Source: Chryseobacterium suipulveris (GTDB lineage: Bacteria; Bacteroidota; Bacteroidia; Flavobacteriales; Weeksellaceae). Taken from it: 64,000 nucleotides of DNA. A program made the translations under genes and the position numbers. How positions within the stretch are numbered: the first letter of the stretch is position 1; every line of letters begins with the position of its first letter. This document shows, in pieces, positions 26,494 to 34,614 of the stretch. Location of the stretch: the NCBI RefSeq assembly GCF_022811685.1, contig NZ_CP094532.1, forward strand, positions 1,203,501 to 1,267,500, given 5' to 3'. Below the pieces are notes generated by a model, which ran no database searches, was not told the DNA's origin, and worked only from the letters and a program-made list of their open reading frames with translations.

Positions 26494-27297
26494 CTAAAAT
26501 ACCTCCTCAATGCGGAGACAGTTTCCGCTTGAAAACGGATAGTACTTGCCGTTGACTTCCTGATAGAATTCAATACCTATGCACTGAACCACGGAAACCT
26601 TATTGTCAAGCACCGGAGCACCGCCTAATTCTGCCGTAATGGTTGCGCCGGGATAATCTGCATTCAGCGGAATATAGTCGGAATAAGACACCACATTCGC
26701 CTCGTTGTTTACAGCATCATCCGCGTCATAAGTTCCGGTTGTGGGATTAAATGAAAAGTCAGACAATACCGCGATTGCGTTAAGCAAACGGAAATGAGTG
26801 GATCCTGAAGGAGCAGAAACTAAAGCAGACGGAGTGAACGGAGCCACCACCAAATCAGCAGATGTTCTTTCCGGAGTGTGCGTTACATCATAAGGAGCGT
26901 TGAAAACGCCGTTGATGGAAACATTCTTGTCAAACTCGAAACCTTCAAGGTACTGTCTTTGTGTGGAGATTTCCACTTTTCTGTAACCTCTCGCTTCGGT
27001 TCCGTCCTCCAGATTGATTTTCTTCATGATAGAAGTTAAACGACCGGTTACTTGTGGATCCGTAAATTTTCCCATAAGAGCGGAGAGAGCCGTTCTTAAC
27101 GATTTACCTACCTTGGCGCAACCGCCAAATTCGTTCATATTTTCGCGTGTTCTTTCGAACTCCGGTGCAGAGTGCACCTGCTGCGCAGTTGGACCGCCGA
27201 CCATACCGGCGAAAAATCCTTCCTGACCTTTGATTTTAAAATGCCTAACGTCACCGATTGTTCCGACGTATTTCATAAGGCCTTTTTGTCTTGCCAT
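26494..27297 (-). CDS. Conserved 267-aa protein of the right-end module (copy A)
   Basis: The product starts MARQKGLMKYVGTIGD and has a conserved N-terminal half (RTRENMNEFGGCAKVGKSLR...LTSIMKKINLEDGTEARGYR) and a beta-rich C-terminal half. It has no signal peptide or membrane segment. The copy at 58784-59587 has exactly the same length and is about two-thirds or more identical by eye. Related proteins beginning MARQKG are, as I recall, common and uncharacterised in Bacteroidota. A private terminator, a separate promoter region and the repeated presence at the island end suggest a highly expressed structural or island-specific protein. I cannot name a function. Confidence 0.75.
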   Translation of the reverse strand: MARQKGLMKYVGTIGDVRHFKIKGQEGFFAGMVGGPTAQQVHSAPEFERTRENMNEFGGCAKVGKSLRTALSALMGKFTDPQVTGRLTSIMKKINLEDGTEARGYRKVEISTQRQYLEGFEFDKNVSINGVFNAPYDVTHTPERTSADLVVAPFTPSALVSAPSGSTHFRLLNAIAVLSDFSFNPTTGTYDADDAVNNEANVVSYSDYIPLNADYPGATITAELGGAPVLDNKVSVVQCIGIEFYQEVNGKYYPFSSGNCLRIEEVF

Positions 27298-27367
27298 TGT
27301 TATAAGCTTTTGAAATTAGAAAAGAGAGAAAAACACTGTTGTCTAGACAGATACAAATTTCATTTAT

Positions 27368-27375
27368 TAACTTTG
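27368..27375 (+). promoter_or_regulatory. Putative -7 box for the SNase-like gene
   Basis: TAACTTTG fits TAnnTTTG and lies 30 bases before the ATG at 27406. The region also carries the divergent promoter of the 267-aa gene, which I could not place. Confidence 0.4.
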
Positions 27376-27405
27376 AAAAAACAATAGTTAAAATACTGTA
27401 AATCA

Positions 27406-27963
27406 ATGAAATACAACGCAACAACAGCAAATCGGGAAGTAAGCGAAGGCAGAAATCCCACAGAAGAAAATAGAAAATATTTTACGATTCCCCACAGCCA
27501 TATCCAGACCTTTTGGATTGTGGAAGAAGTTTTGGACGGGGACAGTTTGAAAGTGAAACAGGAATTCACACAGGAAAGGTGCGAAATTCGGCTTTATGGT
27601 TTGGATGCACCGGAAGTACATTTTTCAAGAAAGATGCGCGAGGATGAAGTGAAAAGCGGCATTCCTGCTTCGCTGCTATTGCAATATGGATTGCTTAGTT
27701 TGGATTATGTTCTGCAGGTGTGTCCACCCGGAACAAGAATAACTCTGATAACAGAACTGGAAAACAGGACGGATTTTTGGCTTCGCGATTTGGCTTATGT
27801 CATTCTGCCTTCCGGCGAATGCCTGAACGAACTCTTAATAAAAAATGGCTTTGCTAAAGCAAGCCATTCATATTATTGTTCATTATTGCCGGAATATCAG
27901 ACCTTAAATTTCCAGGCAAAACAAAATAAGGCAGGAATCTACCTATTTATCGATGTTTTCTAA
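27406..27963 (+). CDS. Staphylococcal-nuclease-like (SNase) protein
   Basis: The 185-aa protein has an SNase-like OB-fold: VEEVLDGDSLKV (residues ~32-43), then EIRLYGLDAPEVHFSRKMRE with the Arg and Asp of the active-site region, and a C-terminal GFAKAS...FQAKQNKAGIYLF block. No signal peptide is evident, so a cytoplasmic nuclease or a non-catalytic SNase fold is possible. It lies at the extreme right end of island A, immediately before the repeat at 27964. The second island lacks it; only its first bases (TTGAAATACAATGCAA at about 59673) look similar. Confidence 0.75.
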   Translation: MKYNATTANREVSEGRNPTEENRKYFTIPHSHIQTFWIVEEVLDGDSLKVKQEFTQERCEIRLYGLDAPEVHFSRKMREDEVKSGIPASLLLQYGLLSLDYVLQVCPPGTRITLITELENRTDFWLRDLAYVILPSGECLNELLIKNGFAKASHSYYCSLLPEYQTLNFQAKQNKAGIYLFIDVF

Positions 27964-27990
27964 TTTGTTGCACCTATGTTATACCTTTTG
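27964..27990. promoter_or_regulatory. GTTGCAC/GTTATAC direct repeat at island A right end
   Basis: GTTGCACC and GTTATACC lie 11 bp apart. The arrangement matches 59850-59868 (also 11 bp) and resembles the 12-bp-spaced sites before both integrases. It lies ~90 bp before the first box of cassette array 2. A recombinase attachment site is inferred. Between it and 28055 there is only AT-rich DNA ending in CTTGTTATAAACCGAT. Confidence 0.5.
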
Positions 27991-28054
27991 GTGTAGGATA
28001 GTAAGAAAATCTAGTGTTTATAATACATCCCAAACAGACTTGTTATAAACCGAT

Positions 28055-28510
28055 GTTATGTGATGTGGCAATTTCGCAGTAATTGGTCAGTTAGATTCAG
28101 TTTCAACGGTATTTTTAGTCAGCAACATTTTAAAATTCAGCGTCAAGTTTGTGAAGTCAGACACGAATAATATTCAGAACGTTAAAATTCAAAAATTTTT
28201 TCGCAAAGGTTTTTCGAGCGAATTTTTGTCAGCGTTTTTTAATTTCAGAAAGTTATTTTCACGCAGAATTTTTTATTCAACAGCGTAAATTTAAGGCGTT
28301 AAATTTTATTTCACGCAGAGATTCCGTTAGTGATGTGGTGTCAGAAATCAGTTTTTTAAGTCAAGTCAGTAATTTATTCAGTCAGTCAAGCAGAAATTGA
28401 ATTCAGACCTTGTTTTCACGCACATTTCGGTCTGGATTCAGTTTCTATTTAATCACTCAAAATCGTGGAATTTATTTCGAAGCGTGATTTCTGATGCCAT
28501 ATCACATAAC
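28055..28510. other. Non-coding cassette, copy 2 (456 bp)
   Basis: The bounds are GTTATGTGATGTGG and CCATATCACATAAC, identical to copy 1. The length is exactly the same (456 bp) and similarity extends throughout, with substitutions scattered evenly. The most conserved block is CACGCAGAGATTCCGTTAG and what follows. No gene is present on either strand. The hairpin on its right is a different subtype from that beside copy 1, so the non-coding body moved independently of that hairpin. Confidence 0.75.
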
Positions 28511-28698
28511 GGTAAGGGGCTTTGCGAGGTGCGGGCTACTGCAACTGAAAGTGGAGAGGAGAACGAAACTCTAGCAAAAACTTTTTCCATTTTTTAAAAT
28601 TACGAAAAAACTAAAAAATGGAAAAGTTTTTTGCGGGTATTTTCTAGAATATTTCTCTGAGATTTCCTTCAACCCCGCATCTTGCAAAACCCATGTTA
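28507..28698. repeat. Cassette hairpin, GGGCTTTGCGAGG subtype, 192 nt
   Basis: Outer arms run from TAACGGTAAGGGGCTTTGCG to CATCTTGCAAAACCCATGTTA. The inner arms CTTTTTCCATTTTTTA and TAAAAAATGGAAAAG pair perfectly. Near-copies occur at 32068 and 60494. Confidence 0.88.
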
Positions 28699-28712
28699 TC
28701 TGCAGGCGTTTT

Positions 28713-29129
28713 TCAGTTTTCTATTATTTCATCAACATTTAAGGCAGTCAAGATTGCAGATATTATATTGCCATTTTTTTCAAATACAATTTCAGCGTCC
28801 ATGTCGTAAAATTCATTTTCTTTATCAGGAATTATAATATTTACAACCTTATAATTTTCAAATTCAATTTGTGAATTAAGATTTTTCAGTTGATTTATGA
28901 TAGAGTTCCAATTATTTTCAATTTTCTTAAAATATTCGGTTTGATAAGTTGATATTTCAGTTCCATTTATAGGAAAAAGCAATTCAATATTTTGACCAAT
29001 ATTTGAATTAATATTTCCTTTGAAATTTTTTGTTCCGTCAAATTCAACTAATGAAAACTTTCCAATACTATTAAAAATCGGATTTGCATTTTCGTTTTTT
29101 GAAGATTTAAAGATGTCAAATATTCCCAT
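28713..29129 (-). CDS. Hypothetical soluble cassette protein
   Basis: This 138-aa acidic protein, starting MGIFDIFKSSKNENANP, has no signal peptide or membrane helix. Its alternating hydrophobic pattern (YKVVNIIIPDKENEFYDMDAEIVFE) suggests a small alpha/beta fold similar to immunity-type proteins, but no family is recognised. It is the only gene of the cassette 28695-29209, whose ends GTTATCTGCAGGCGT and ACGCTTGCAGATAAC are inverted copies with one mismatch. Confidence 0.65.
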   Translation of the reverse strand: MGIFDIFKSSKNENANPIFNSIGKFSLVEFDGTKNFKGNINSNIGQNIELLFPINGTEISTYQTEYFKKIENNWNSIINQLKNLNSQIEFENYKVVNIIIPDKENEFYDMDAEIVFEKNGNIISAILTALNVDEIIEN

Positions 29130-29205
29130 TTTTTATTTTTTAAGATTTCAAAATATTAATTTTTAGTGTCTGTCTTTTGTACACGATTTTTGATACGCTT
29201 GCAGA

Positions 29206-29392
29206 TAACGGAAAAAGTATTTGCGAAGGGCGGGCTAAATTTAACTGAAAGTTCAATTTCGACCGAACGAAGCAAATTGCTTTTTCAGATTGTTAAATTA
29301 CAAAAAAATACAATATGAAAAGCAAGTTGCGACTAAATGCAACTGATAGTTCTATTAAAGATTTAACCCCGCCTTTTGCAAATACTATGTTA
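29206..29392. repeat. Cassette hairpin, GTATTTGCGAAGGG subtype, 187 nt
   Basis: Outer arms are TAACGGAAAAAGTATTTGCG and TTTTGCAAATACTATGTTA. The inner arms GCTTTTTCAGATTGT and ACAATATGAAAAGC pair. The hairpin at 33462-33648 is almost identical in sequence and equal in length. Confidence 0.9.
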
Positions 29393-29404
29393 TACGACGT
29401 AATT

Positions 29405-29902
29405 TTATTTCTTTGTAAATATGCTGTCAACTTTTTTAAAAATTTTCCTTCTTAATTCGTTCTCATTTGAATTCGGCTTTCCTAAAATAAATCCAATCCA
29501 TTTTGTTGAGTTTTTATTTTCTGTTGATAAATAGATAGAGTCAATATTGGATTGATTATTATTTTGAAAAGCAATTTTTCCATCTATTCTGTCAAGAATA
29601 TAAATTTCAGATTTTTCAATATTATTTCGGAATTTATCCATTGCATAATCTGACAATTTAGTTCCATCTTCAAATTTTACAATTTGATTTAGTATACCTT
29701 TTTTTCTTTGAAAATCAACAAATAGAATTCCATTTTTAGGGATTTTATATTCTATGTTTTGTTTATTATAATCAATATTTTTTTTCTGTCGATAAATTAC
29801 AATAAAATTATTCACATTGTTAGGAACAGTAAAAATTTCTTTAGGATTTTCCTTTTTACAACCTAAAAATAATATTAAAAATATTACTAAAATTTTATTC
29901 AA
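29405..29902 (-). CDS. Hypothetical lipoprotein
   Basis: The 165-aa product has a short signal peptide with lipobox (ILVIFLILFLGCKKENP, Cys near residue 15), so it is exported and lipid-anchored. No domain is recognised in the rest. It is the single gene of cassette 29389-29930, whose ends GTTATACGAC and GTCGTATAAC are exact inverted copies. Translation is to the left, as for its neighbours. Confidence 0.68.
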   Translation of the reverse strand: MNKILVIFLILFLGCKKENPKEIFTVPNNVNNFIVIYRQKKNIDYNKQNIEYKIPKNGILFVDFQRKKGILNQIVKFEDGTKLSDYAMDKFRNNIEKSEIYILDRIDGKIAFQNNNQSNIDSIYLSTENKNSTKWIGFILGKPNSNENELRRKIFKKVDSIFTKK

Positions 29903-29926
29903 CGTAGTTTTGGTATTATGTCGTAT

Positions 29927-30052
29927 AACGGTTCTCGGCTTGGCGAAGGTGGGGAATTAGAAGTACAAATGTTTATGTTAGTACAAAAGTTGATTAGAAT
30001 TCCCAATGTTCAAATTTAGCACAAAAGCCCCACTTTTGCCAAACCGATGTTA
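29927..30052. repeat. Short cassette hairpin, 126 nt
   Basis: Outer arms TAACGGTTCTCGGCTTGGCG and TTTTGCCAAACCGATGTTA pair around GGTGGGG/CCCCAC. The inner arms TTTGTGCTAAATTTGAACATTGGGAATT-like sequences pair with GGAATTAGAAGTACAAATG only partly. It is the shortest site of the set. Confidence 0.8.
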
Positions 30053-30068
30053 GCGGTAGTTTTAATTG

Positions 30069-30989
30069 TCAATGTTGAGTATTTGGGTTAATTGTTTCTT
30101 TTTGTATTGATTTACCAAGATATTTCCTAAATAAGAGAGTAATGCAAGATGCCAAAACAAAAGGAAACGTAAGTTGGATAATGTTAAACTTCAGCATTAA
30201 GAAGCTAATGGCAAGCGAAAGTAATACGGCAATTAAAACCCAAAATCCGTCTTTAATTTGGTTGCCTGCAAACATAATAGCGCACAATACAGCATTATAA
30301 CTAAATAGTCCAAGGCTTATGTCGCTAGCAGGTGCAGAGAGGTTGAAGGCAATAACAGCGGATAGCATTGCTCCGGCAAGTCCATATAATGCAGAAATTG
30401 GTGAACTAATAAATACTGCGATAAAAAAGAGCATCCCAGAAACTAAACTACCTTGAAAAATTACTTGTCCATAGCCCTTGAAAACAAAAGTAAAATTGTT
30501 ATCAGTAGAGGCAGTTGCCACTGGTAGTTCTGAAATTATACCTGCGAAATAATTATTAGCAAATAAAAGGATAATCCAAGTTACCAAAACAAAAGGCAGT
30601 GTAAAAGCAGGTATTTTTCGTTTTATAAAAAGGTGCTGCAACACAGTTGCTAACGCAGAGCCGATAATAATAATTATCCAACTTATCAAAACTTGTTTTA
30701 GAAATAGTATGGCTGCAACACCAACCAATGCCGCACTAAAACCGTAAAGTCCTTTATCAATTACTGATTTTTCATATTTCAGCAGTAAGGCAGTAGTAGT
30801 TCCACACACTACTGCTAAAAGCGCAGCAGCACCCATTATAAATGAACCATAGAAAATGCCAATGAGAAAAAGTAATCCTGTAACGGCATTTTCCTGGAGC
30901 ATTATTTGTCCAAGTCCTTTTAGCACAATAAGCATTGAATAAATGAGCTTTTCGACTACTCCATTTCTTATTTCAAATTTTCTAAGCAT
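30069..30989 (-). CDS. Urea transporter family protein
   Basis: The 306-aa integral membrane protein shows the two-fold repeat of bacterial urea channels: GLYGFSAALVGVAAILF (residues ~80-96) with PAFTLPFVLVTWI, and later GLFSYNAVLCAIMFAG with QLTFPFVLASCI. About ten hydrophobic segments are present. It would pass urea or a similar small amide down its gradient. It is the downstream gene of a two-gene cassette (30049-32071) and overlaps the upstream lipoprotein gene by one base. No urease gene is present in the window. Confidence 0.85.
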   Translation of the reverse strand: MLRKFEIRNGVVEKLIYSMLIVLKGLGQIMLQENAVTGLLFLIGIFYGSFIMGAAALLAVVCGTTTALLLKYEKSVIDKGLYGFSAALVGVAAILFLKQVLISWIIIIIGSALATVLQHLFIKRKIPAFTLPFVLVTWIILLFANNYFAGIISELPVATASTDNNFTFVFKGYGQVIFQGSLVSGMLFFIAVFISSPISALYGLAGAMLSAVIAFNLSAPASDISLGLFSYNAVLCAIMFAGNQIKDGFWVLIAVLLSLAISFLMLKFNIIQLTFPFVLASCITLLFRKYLGKSIQKETINPNTQH

Positions 30990-31999
30990 TATTTAGCATT
31001 GAAAGATGGTTTATTTAAATATAGTTTTTCGATTTCGTATGCTAAAATCTTTAAATCTTGTTTCATCAAAGTAACATATGCTTCCGTTTGGTCTAACATA
31101 TCGGCTCTATTTTGTAAATCATCAGCCCGATACTGTCCTCCTTTGCCAAAATATACCTCGATCTTCTTATTATTTGAATTTTCTTTCTCACTTGAAATTT
31201 GCCCAAAGAGCATCCACTTATCTACTAACAATTTAGCTAATGATTTCTCGTTATTATTAGGGTTTTCATAAGTTAGATAATACCAAATAGAGGACGGAAA
31301 ATAGTTAGAAACGTCTGAATTTTTCCAAATATCTGTTAGTGCATTGTCATTATGATAGAATTCTATTTTTCTTTTATTGATTAACATCAAAGCACCTAAT
31401 GTTGCTTCCGTAAGACTAATACCAATTGTTAGACCAGTTGTAATCTTTTCATTAGAACTATTGTTTGATATTACTTCTGTTACGACCGCACCAGCAGCAC
31501 CTACAATTATTGAACCTATAATCAATCCTTTTTCGGTTTTTCCTTCTCTTTCTTTTAAGTAATATGCAAATTGGTTTGCACGTTCTTCTTCACAGTCAAG
31601 TTCACTTGCTAAGGCTGATATTTCAAGAGAAGCAATATTTAATTTTTGATTGATATGTTGCGAATACTCAAGTAAGTCAACCTTCTTTTCTAACGTGGGG
31701 TTTGAGCTATAGTCAATTTGTAAATGTGTATATTTTGTTAACACATCAATTAAACCAATGGCATTGGCGATATTAAGCGATTGGTCGGAAAACCTGTTTG
31801 TCAGAACTGTATCAAGTTTAAGTTCGTGAAAAGGTTTAGGTACATCGTCTTTGGTATATGGAGAAACAGTCTGCTTATTGCAGTAACTCTTATCGAATTG
31901 TAATGCTTGTTGTGAATTTTTGAGTCCTGCACAGGATGTCAAGACTAAATTCATAGCAACGATTGTCCAAATAGCGAAATTCTTTTTTATAATATTCAT
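30989..31999 (-). CDS. Hypothetical lipoprotein paired with the urea transporter
   Basis: The 336-aa protein has a signal peptide with lipobox (VAMNLVLTSCAGLKNSQ, Cys near 23), a glycine-rich hydrophobic segment at ~155-172 (GLIIGSIIVGAAGAVVTEVI) and a second hydrophobic patch (GLTIGISLTEATLGALMLI). No family is recognised. It is co-transcribed with the urea transporter gene, whose start overlaps its stop. The cassette ends are GTTAGCGGTA and TACCGCTAAC. Confidence 0.68.
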   Translation of the reverse strand: MNIIKKNFAIWTIVAMNLVLTSCAGLKNSQQALQFDKSYCNKQTVSPYTKDDVPKPFHELKLDTVLTNRFSDQSLNIANAIGLIDVLTKYTHLQIDYSSNPTLEKKVDLLEYSQHINQKLNIASLEISALASELDCEEERANQFAYYLKEREGKTEKGLIIGSIIVGAAGAVVTEVISNNSSNEKITTGLTIGISLTEATLGALMLINKRKIEFYHNDNALTDIWKNSDVSNYFPSSIWYYLTYENPNNNEKSLAKLLVDKWMLFGQISSEKENSNNKKIEVYFGKGGQYRADDLQNRADMLDQTEAYVTLMKQDLKILAYEIEKLYLNKPSFNAK

Positions 32000-32067
32000 T
32001 TGTCTTTCGGGTCTGTCATTTGTATGTTGTCGTTATGGTGAGTGGTATTGTCTGTAAAAATTACCGC

Positions 32068-32251
32068 TAACGGGAAAGGGCTTTGCGAGGTGCGGGCTAC
32101 TGCAAATGAAAGTGGAGAGGAGAACCAATCTCTAGCAAATACCATTTTCATTTTTTCAAATTTACAAAAAAAATGAAATGGTTTTTTGCGGGTATTTTCT
32201 ACAAATTTTCTGAGATTTCCTTCAACCCCGCATCTTGCAAAACCCATGTTA
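32068..32251. repeat. Cassette hairpin, GGGCTTTGCGAGG subtype, 184 nt
   Basis: Same subtype as 28507-28698: TAACGGGAAAGGGCTTTGCG ... CTTGCAAAACCCATGTTA, with an apical stem ACCATTTTCATTTTTT/AAAAAATGAAATGGT. Confidence 0.88.
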
Positions 32252-32273
32252 TCTGCTGTTATTTTTCTAGTTT

Positions 32274-33020
32274 TTATTTTCCATCTCTTATAATTTGAAA
32301 TATTATTCCGACAAGCATAGACAAAAACATATATGAAATTACAACTCCTAAACTTCTAATAACTAAAGTTTTTTTTGAGTATCCGTAATCTGAAAAGAAT
32401 TGCCTATAATACCAAAATGCATAAATTATTGTCAAAAGACTAATCAAACTATATATTATCATTAGGACTTTAATGTTTGCATAGAATATTGTAAGTATGA
32501 CAAATAATAATGTGATTAAAGATTCCGCAACAGTTTTATACGAATTTAAGACAAAGTGTTCGGTTAAATTAAGTTTTGATTTTCTAAACCAAAGAAAACT
32601 GCAAATCGCATAGAATGGAATTGTTAAAAGCAAAGTGGTTTTTGGATATTCCTTTGTAAATACTTCAAGTGCATTCATTGCATTTTTTCCACTTTCAGGC
32701 ATCAAGTCAGCAAGTTTTATTTGAGTATATTCTCCTAAAAAATGGGTAATACCTAGTGTAATTAACAATAATGTTACAAAACTAAAATATCCTACTCTTT
32801 TACCTTGGATAAATTCTCTGATACTATGTCCTGGTCTTGTAAATAACTCCTTAATAGTGAAAAGAATTCCTCTATCAACATGCCAAAATCCATGAATTAA
32901 ATCGTGTTCTATAAAGTGTTTGAACGAATATCTGTGAACACTTGCTTTTTGTCCACAATTTGAACAAAAATTTTCGGAAATTATGCGTCCACAATTTAGA
33001 CAGTTATTAGTTTTCTCCAT
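32274..33020 (-). CDS. DUF3667-domain membrane protein
   Basis: The 248-aa product begins with a zinc-ribbon (CLNCGRIISENFCSNCGQ, two CxxC pairs) followed by the DUF3667 block (RYSFKHFIEHDLIHGFWHVDRGILFTIKELFTRPG) and about five membrane helices. The function is unknown. It is the downstream gene of a two-gene cassette and its start shares one base with the stop of the upstream gene at 33020. Confidence 0.85.
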   Translation of the reverse strand: MEKTNNCLNCGRIISENFCSNCGQKASVHRYSFKHFIEHDLIHGFWHVDRGILFTIKELFTRPGHSIREFIQGKRVGYFSFVTLLLITLGITHFLGEYTQIKLADLMPESGKNAMNALEVFTKEYPKTTLLLTIPFYAICSFLWFRKSKLNLTEHFVLNSYKTVAESLITLLFVILTIFYANIKVLMIIYSLISLLTIIYAFWYYRQFFSDYGYSKKTLVIRSLGVVISYMFLSMLVGIIFQIIRDGK

Positions 33021-33277
33021 TAAAATTTTAAATTTCTTTCTTTTAGTAGTTCTTCAACTTCTTTAAATTTTTTATTTTTTGGGTCTTTTACCATTTTGTA
33101 AATAAAAAATAAAGGAATAAGCATTACAAATCCGAAAGAACCTCTGTAAATGCTAAAAAAAACTATTCCAAATAAAACTCCAATAAAAAGTGCGTTTGTA
33201 ATTGAAAACGATTTTAATTTTTTTACTTCTTCTAATAATTCTTGGCTCGTGAGTTGTGAAACCTCTTTATTTCTCAT
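33020..33277 (-). CDS. Small two-helix membrane protein
   Basis: This 85-aa product has an N-terminal amphipathic stretch (SQELLEEVKKLKSFS), two hydrophobic segments (NALFIGVLFGIVFFSIY and FGFVMLIPLFFIYKMV) and a charged tail. Similar small proteins are widespread in Bacteroidota without known function. It is the first gene of cassette 32248-33465 (ends GTTATCTGCT and AGCAGATAAC). The 185 bases upstream carry its promoter region, where no clear TAnnTTTG box is visible. Confidence 0.65.
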   Translation of the reverse strand: MRNKEVSQLTSQELLEEVKKLKSFSITNALFIGVLFGIVFFSIYRGSFGFVMLIPLFFIYKMVKDPKNKKFKEVEELLKERNLKF

Positions 33278-33461
33278 CTAAATTATTGTTTTTTCATTTT
33301 GTTAGACAGTTTGGCTATAATTCTGACTAACATTAAATTTAAATACTGATAATCAAATAGTTACATGTTCTCATTGTTTAACCATTTGATATCCAAAAAT
33401 AGTGAAAATTTCTTCGTTAGCGGCTAAAAACAACTCCGTTTTCGAGTAGGGGAATAGCAGA

Positions 33462-33648
33462 TAACGGAAAAAGTATTTGCGAAGGGCGGGCTAAATAGAA
33501 CAAAAAGTTCAATTTCGACCGAACGAAGCAAATTGCTTTTTCAGATTGTTAAATTACAAAAAAATACAATATGAAAAGCAAGTTGCGACTAAATGCAACT
33601 AATAGTTCTATTATATATTCAACCCCGCCTTTTGCAAATACTATGTTA
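33462..33648. repeat. Cassette hairpin, GTATTTGCGAAGGG subtype, 187 nt
   Basis: Almost identical to the hairpin at 29206-29392 and of the same length. Differences cluster in the bulges between the outer and inner stems (GAACAAAAAGTTC versus TTAACTGAAAGTTC). Confidence 0.9.
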
Positions 33649-33662
33649 TCTGCCGTTTTTTT

Positions 33663-34170
33663 CTATTTTTCAAAGTATTCAGAAATATTTTTTCTGAAAG
33701 TAATTAGAGTAATTCCAAGAATTAAATTCAATAAAGAAACGGATAAATTTAAATAATTATTTGGATTCCTAGGAAACATTGGATTGTTACTCATTTTAAA
33801 TTCTTGATACAATAATGAAATTAAAGTTGTTATATTTTCTATAATTAAAAATCCGCCTATTATAAAAAGTCCGATTGTGAGAATATTTTTTGCGTCAAAG
33901 TTGTTTATCCCGATTTTGTCATTCTCAAAGCCTTTGTCAAGTCTAAACAAGTTTATTATTTTATCTGGAAATCTAATCAGAAAGTAAAGGATTGCGATGG
34001 AAAGCAGGACAGTAATGAAAATATAAATTAAAGTCCCAATTTTTCCACTGAATTCAGAATCAAATCCTAAAAAAGAAATTTGAGAAGGAATTACGCTAAA
34101 AATTACTTCAATAAAGAAATATAGTCCAATTATTTTTATTAAAATTCTAAAAAAAATCTCTATTTAACAT
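33663..34170 (-). pseudogene. Cassette membrane protein broken at an 8-base homopolymer
   Basis: The ATG at 34168-34170 starts MLNRDFF and then meets a stop. Removing one base from the A8 run 34149-34156 (T8 on the coding strand) joins it to a continuous frame encoding RILIKIIGLYFFIEVIFSVI and onwards to the stop at 33663, ~168 aa with four hydrophobic segments. No ATG lies early in the long frame, so the restored version is the likelier original. Slipped-strand change (possibly phase-variable) or sequencing error are the alternatives. It is the only gene of cassette 33645-34196, with ends GTTATCTGCC and GGCAGATAAC. Confidence 0.65.
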
Positions 34171-34192
34171 ACTGTTGGTTTAAAATGGCAGA

Positions 34193-34379
34193 TAACGGAA
34201 AAAGTATTGGCGAAGTGCGGGAAAAGAAGCTGAAAATGAACAACTTAAACTGCAATAAGCAAAAACTTTTTTCTTTTTGCTAAATTACAAAATTGGGCGA
34301 AATAAAAAAGTTTTTTGCGACAAAATATTACGAAAATTTCAACGGAAACTTTCTCCCGCATTTTGCCAATACTATGTTA
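34193..34379. repeat. Integrase-proximal hairpin of array 2, 187 nt
   Basis: TAACGGAAAAAGTATTGGCG pairs with ATTTTGCCAATACTATGTTA. The apical stem is GCAAAAACTTTTTTCTTTT against AAAAAGTTTTTTGCGA-type sequence. The closing box GTTATTAAAAG resembles GTTATTAC at the same place in array 1. Bases 34380-34614 hold the integrase leader and the repeat at 34490. Confidence 0.88.
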
Positions 34380-34489
34380 TTAAAAGTATTAAATCGTATG
34401 TAGCTTTTTGCATTTAAATACATAATTATCAATAAGTTATAAAATTATAAAGAGCGAAATAATGCAAAAAAACGCAACGAAATGTTAGG

Positions 34490-34516
34490 TTTGTTGTACC
34501 AAATGTTGTACCTTTG
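34490..34516 (+). promoter_or_regulatory. GTTGTAC direct repeat and promoter of integrase 2
   Basis: GTTGTACC occurs twice, 12 bp apart (34493 and 34505), and the second runs into TACCTTTG (34509-34516), a TAnnTTTG box. The following ATCAGGTTGCA is also shared with the site before integrase 1. Promoter function is likely; attachment-site function is inferred. Confidence 0.6.
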
Positions 34517-34614
34517 TATCAGGTTGCACCGCTTTGAAATAGCTGATTTATAAAGGGTTTCATCGTTTTGCACTCGATTGTTTTTTTAGTACAACAAATA
34601 TAATACTTTTTCTT

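Noticed and set aside
28055..34379. Canonical class-type integron with intI
   Set aside because: No IntI-type integrase (with the extra domain near motif III) is present, the boxes do not fit GTTRRRY, and sites are longer than usual attC; I describe it as integron-like only.
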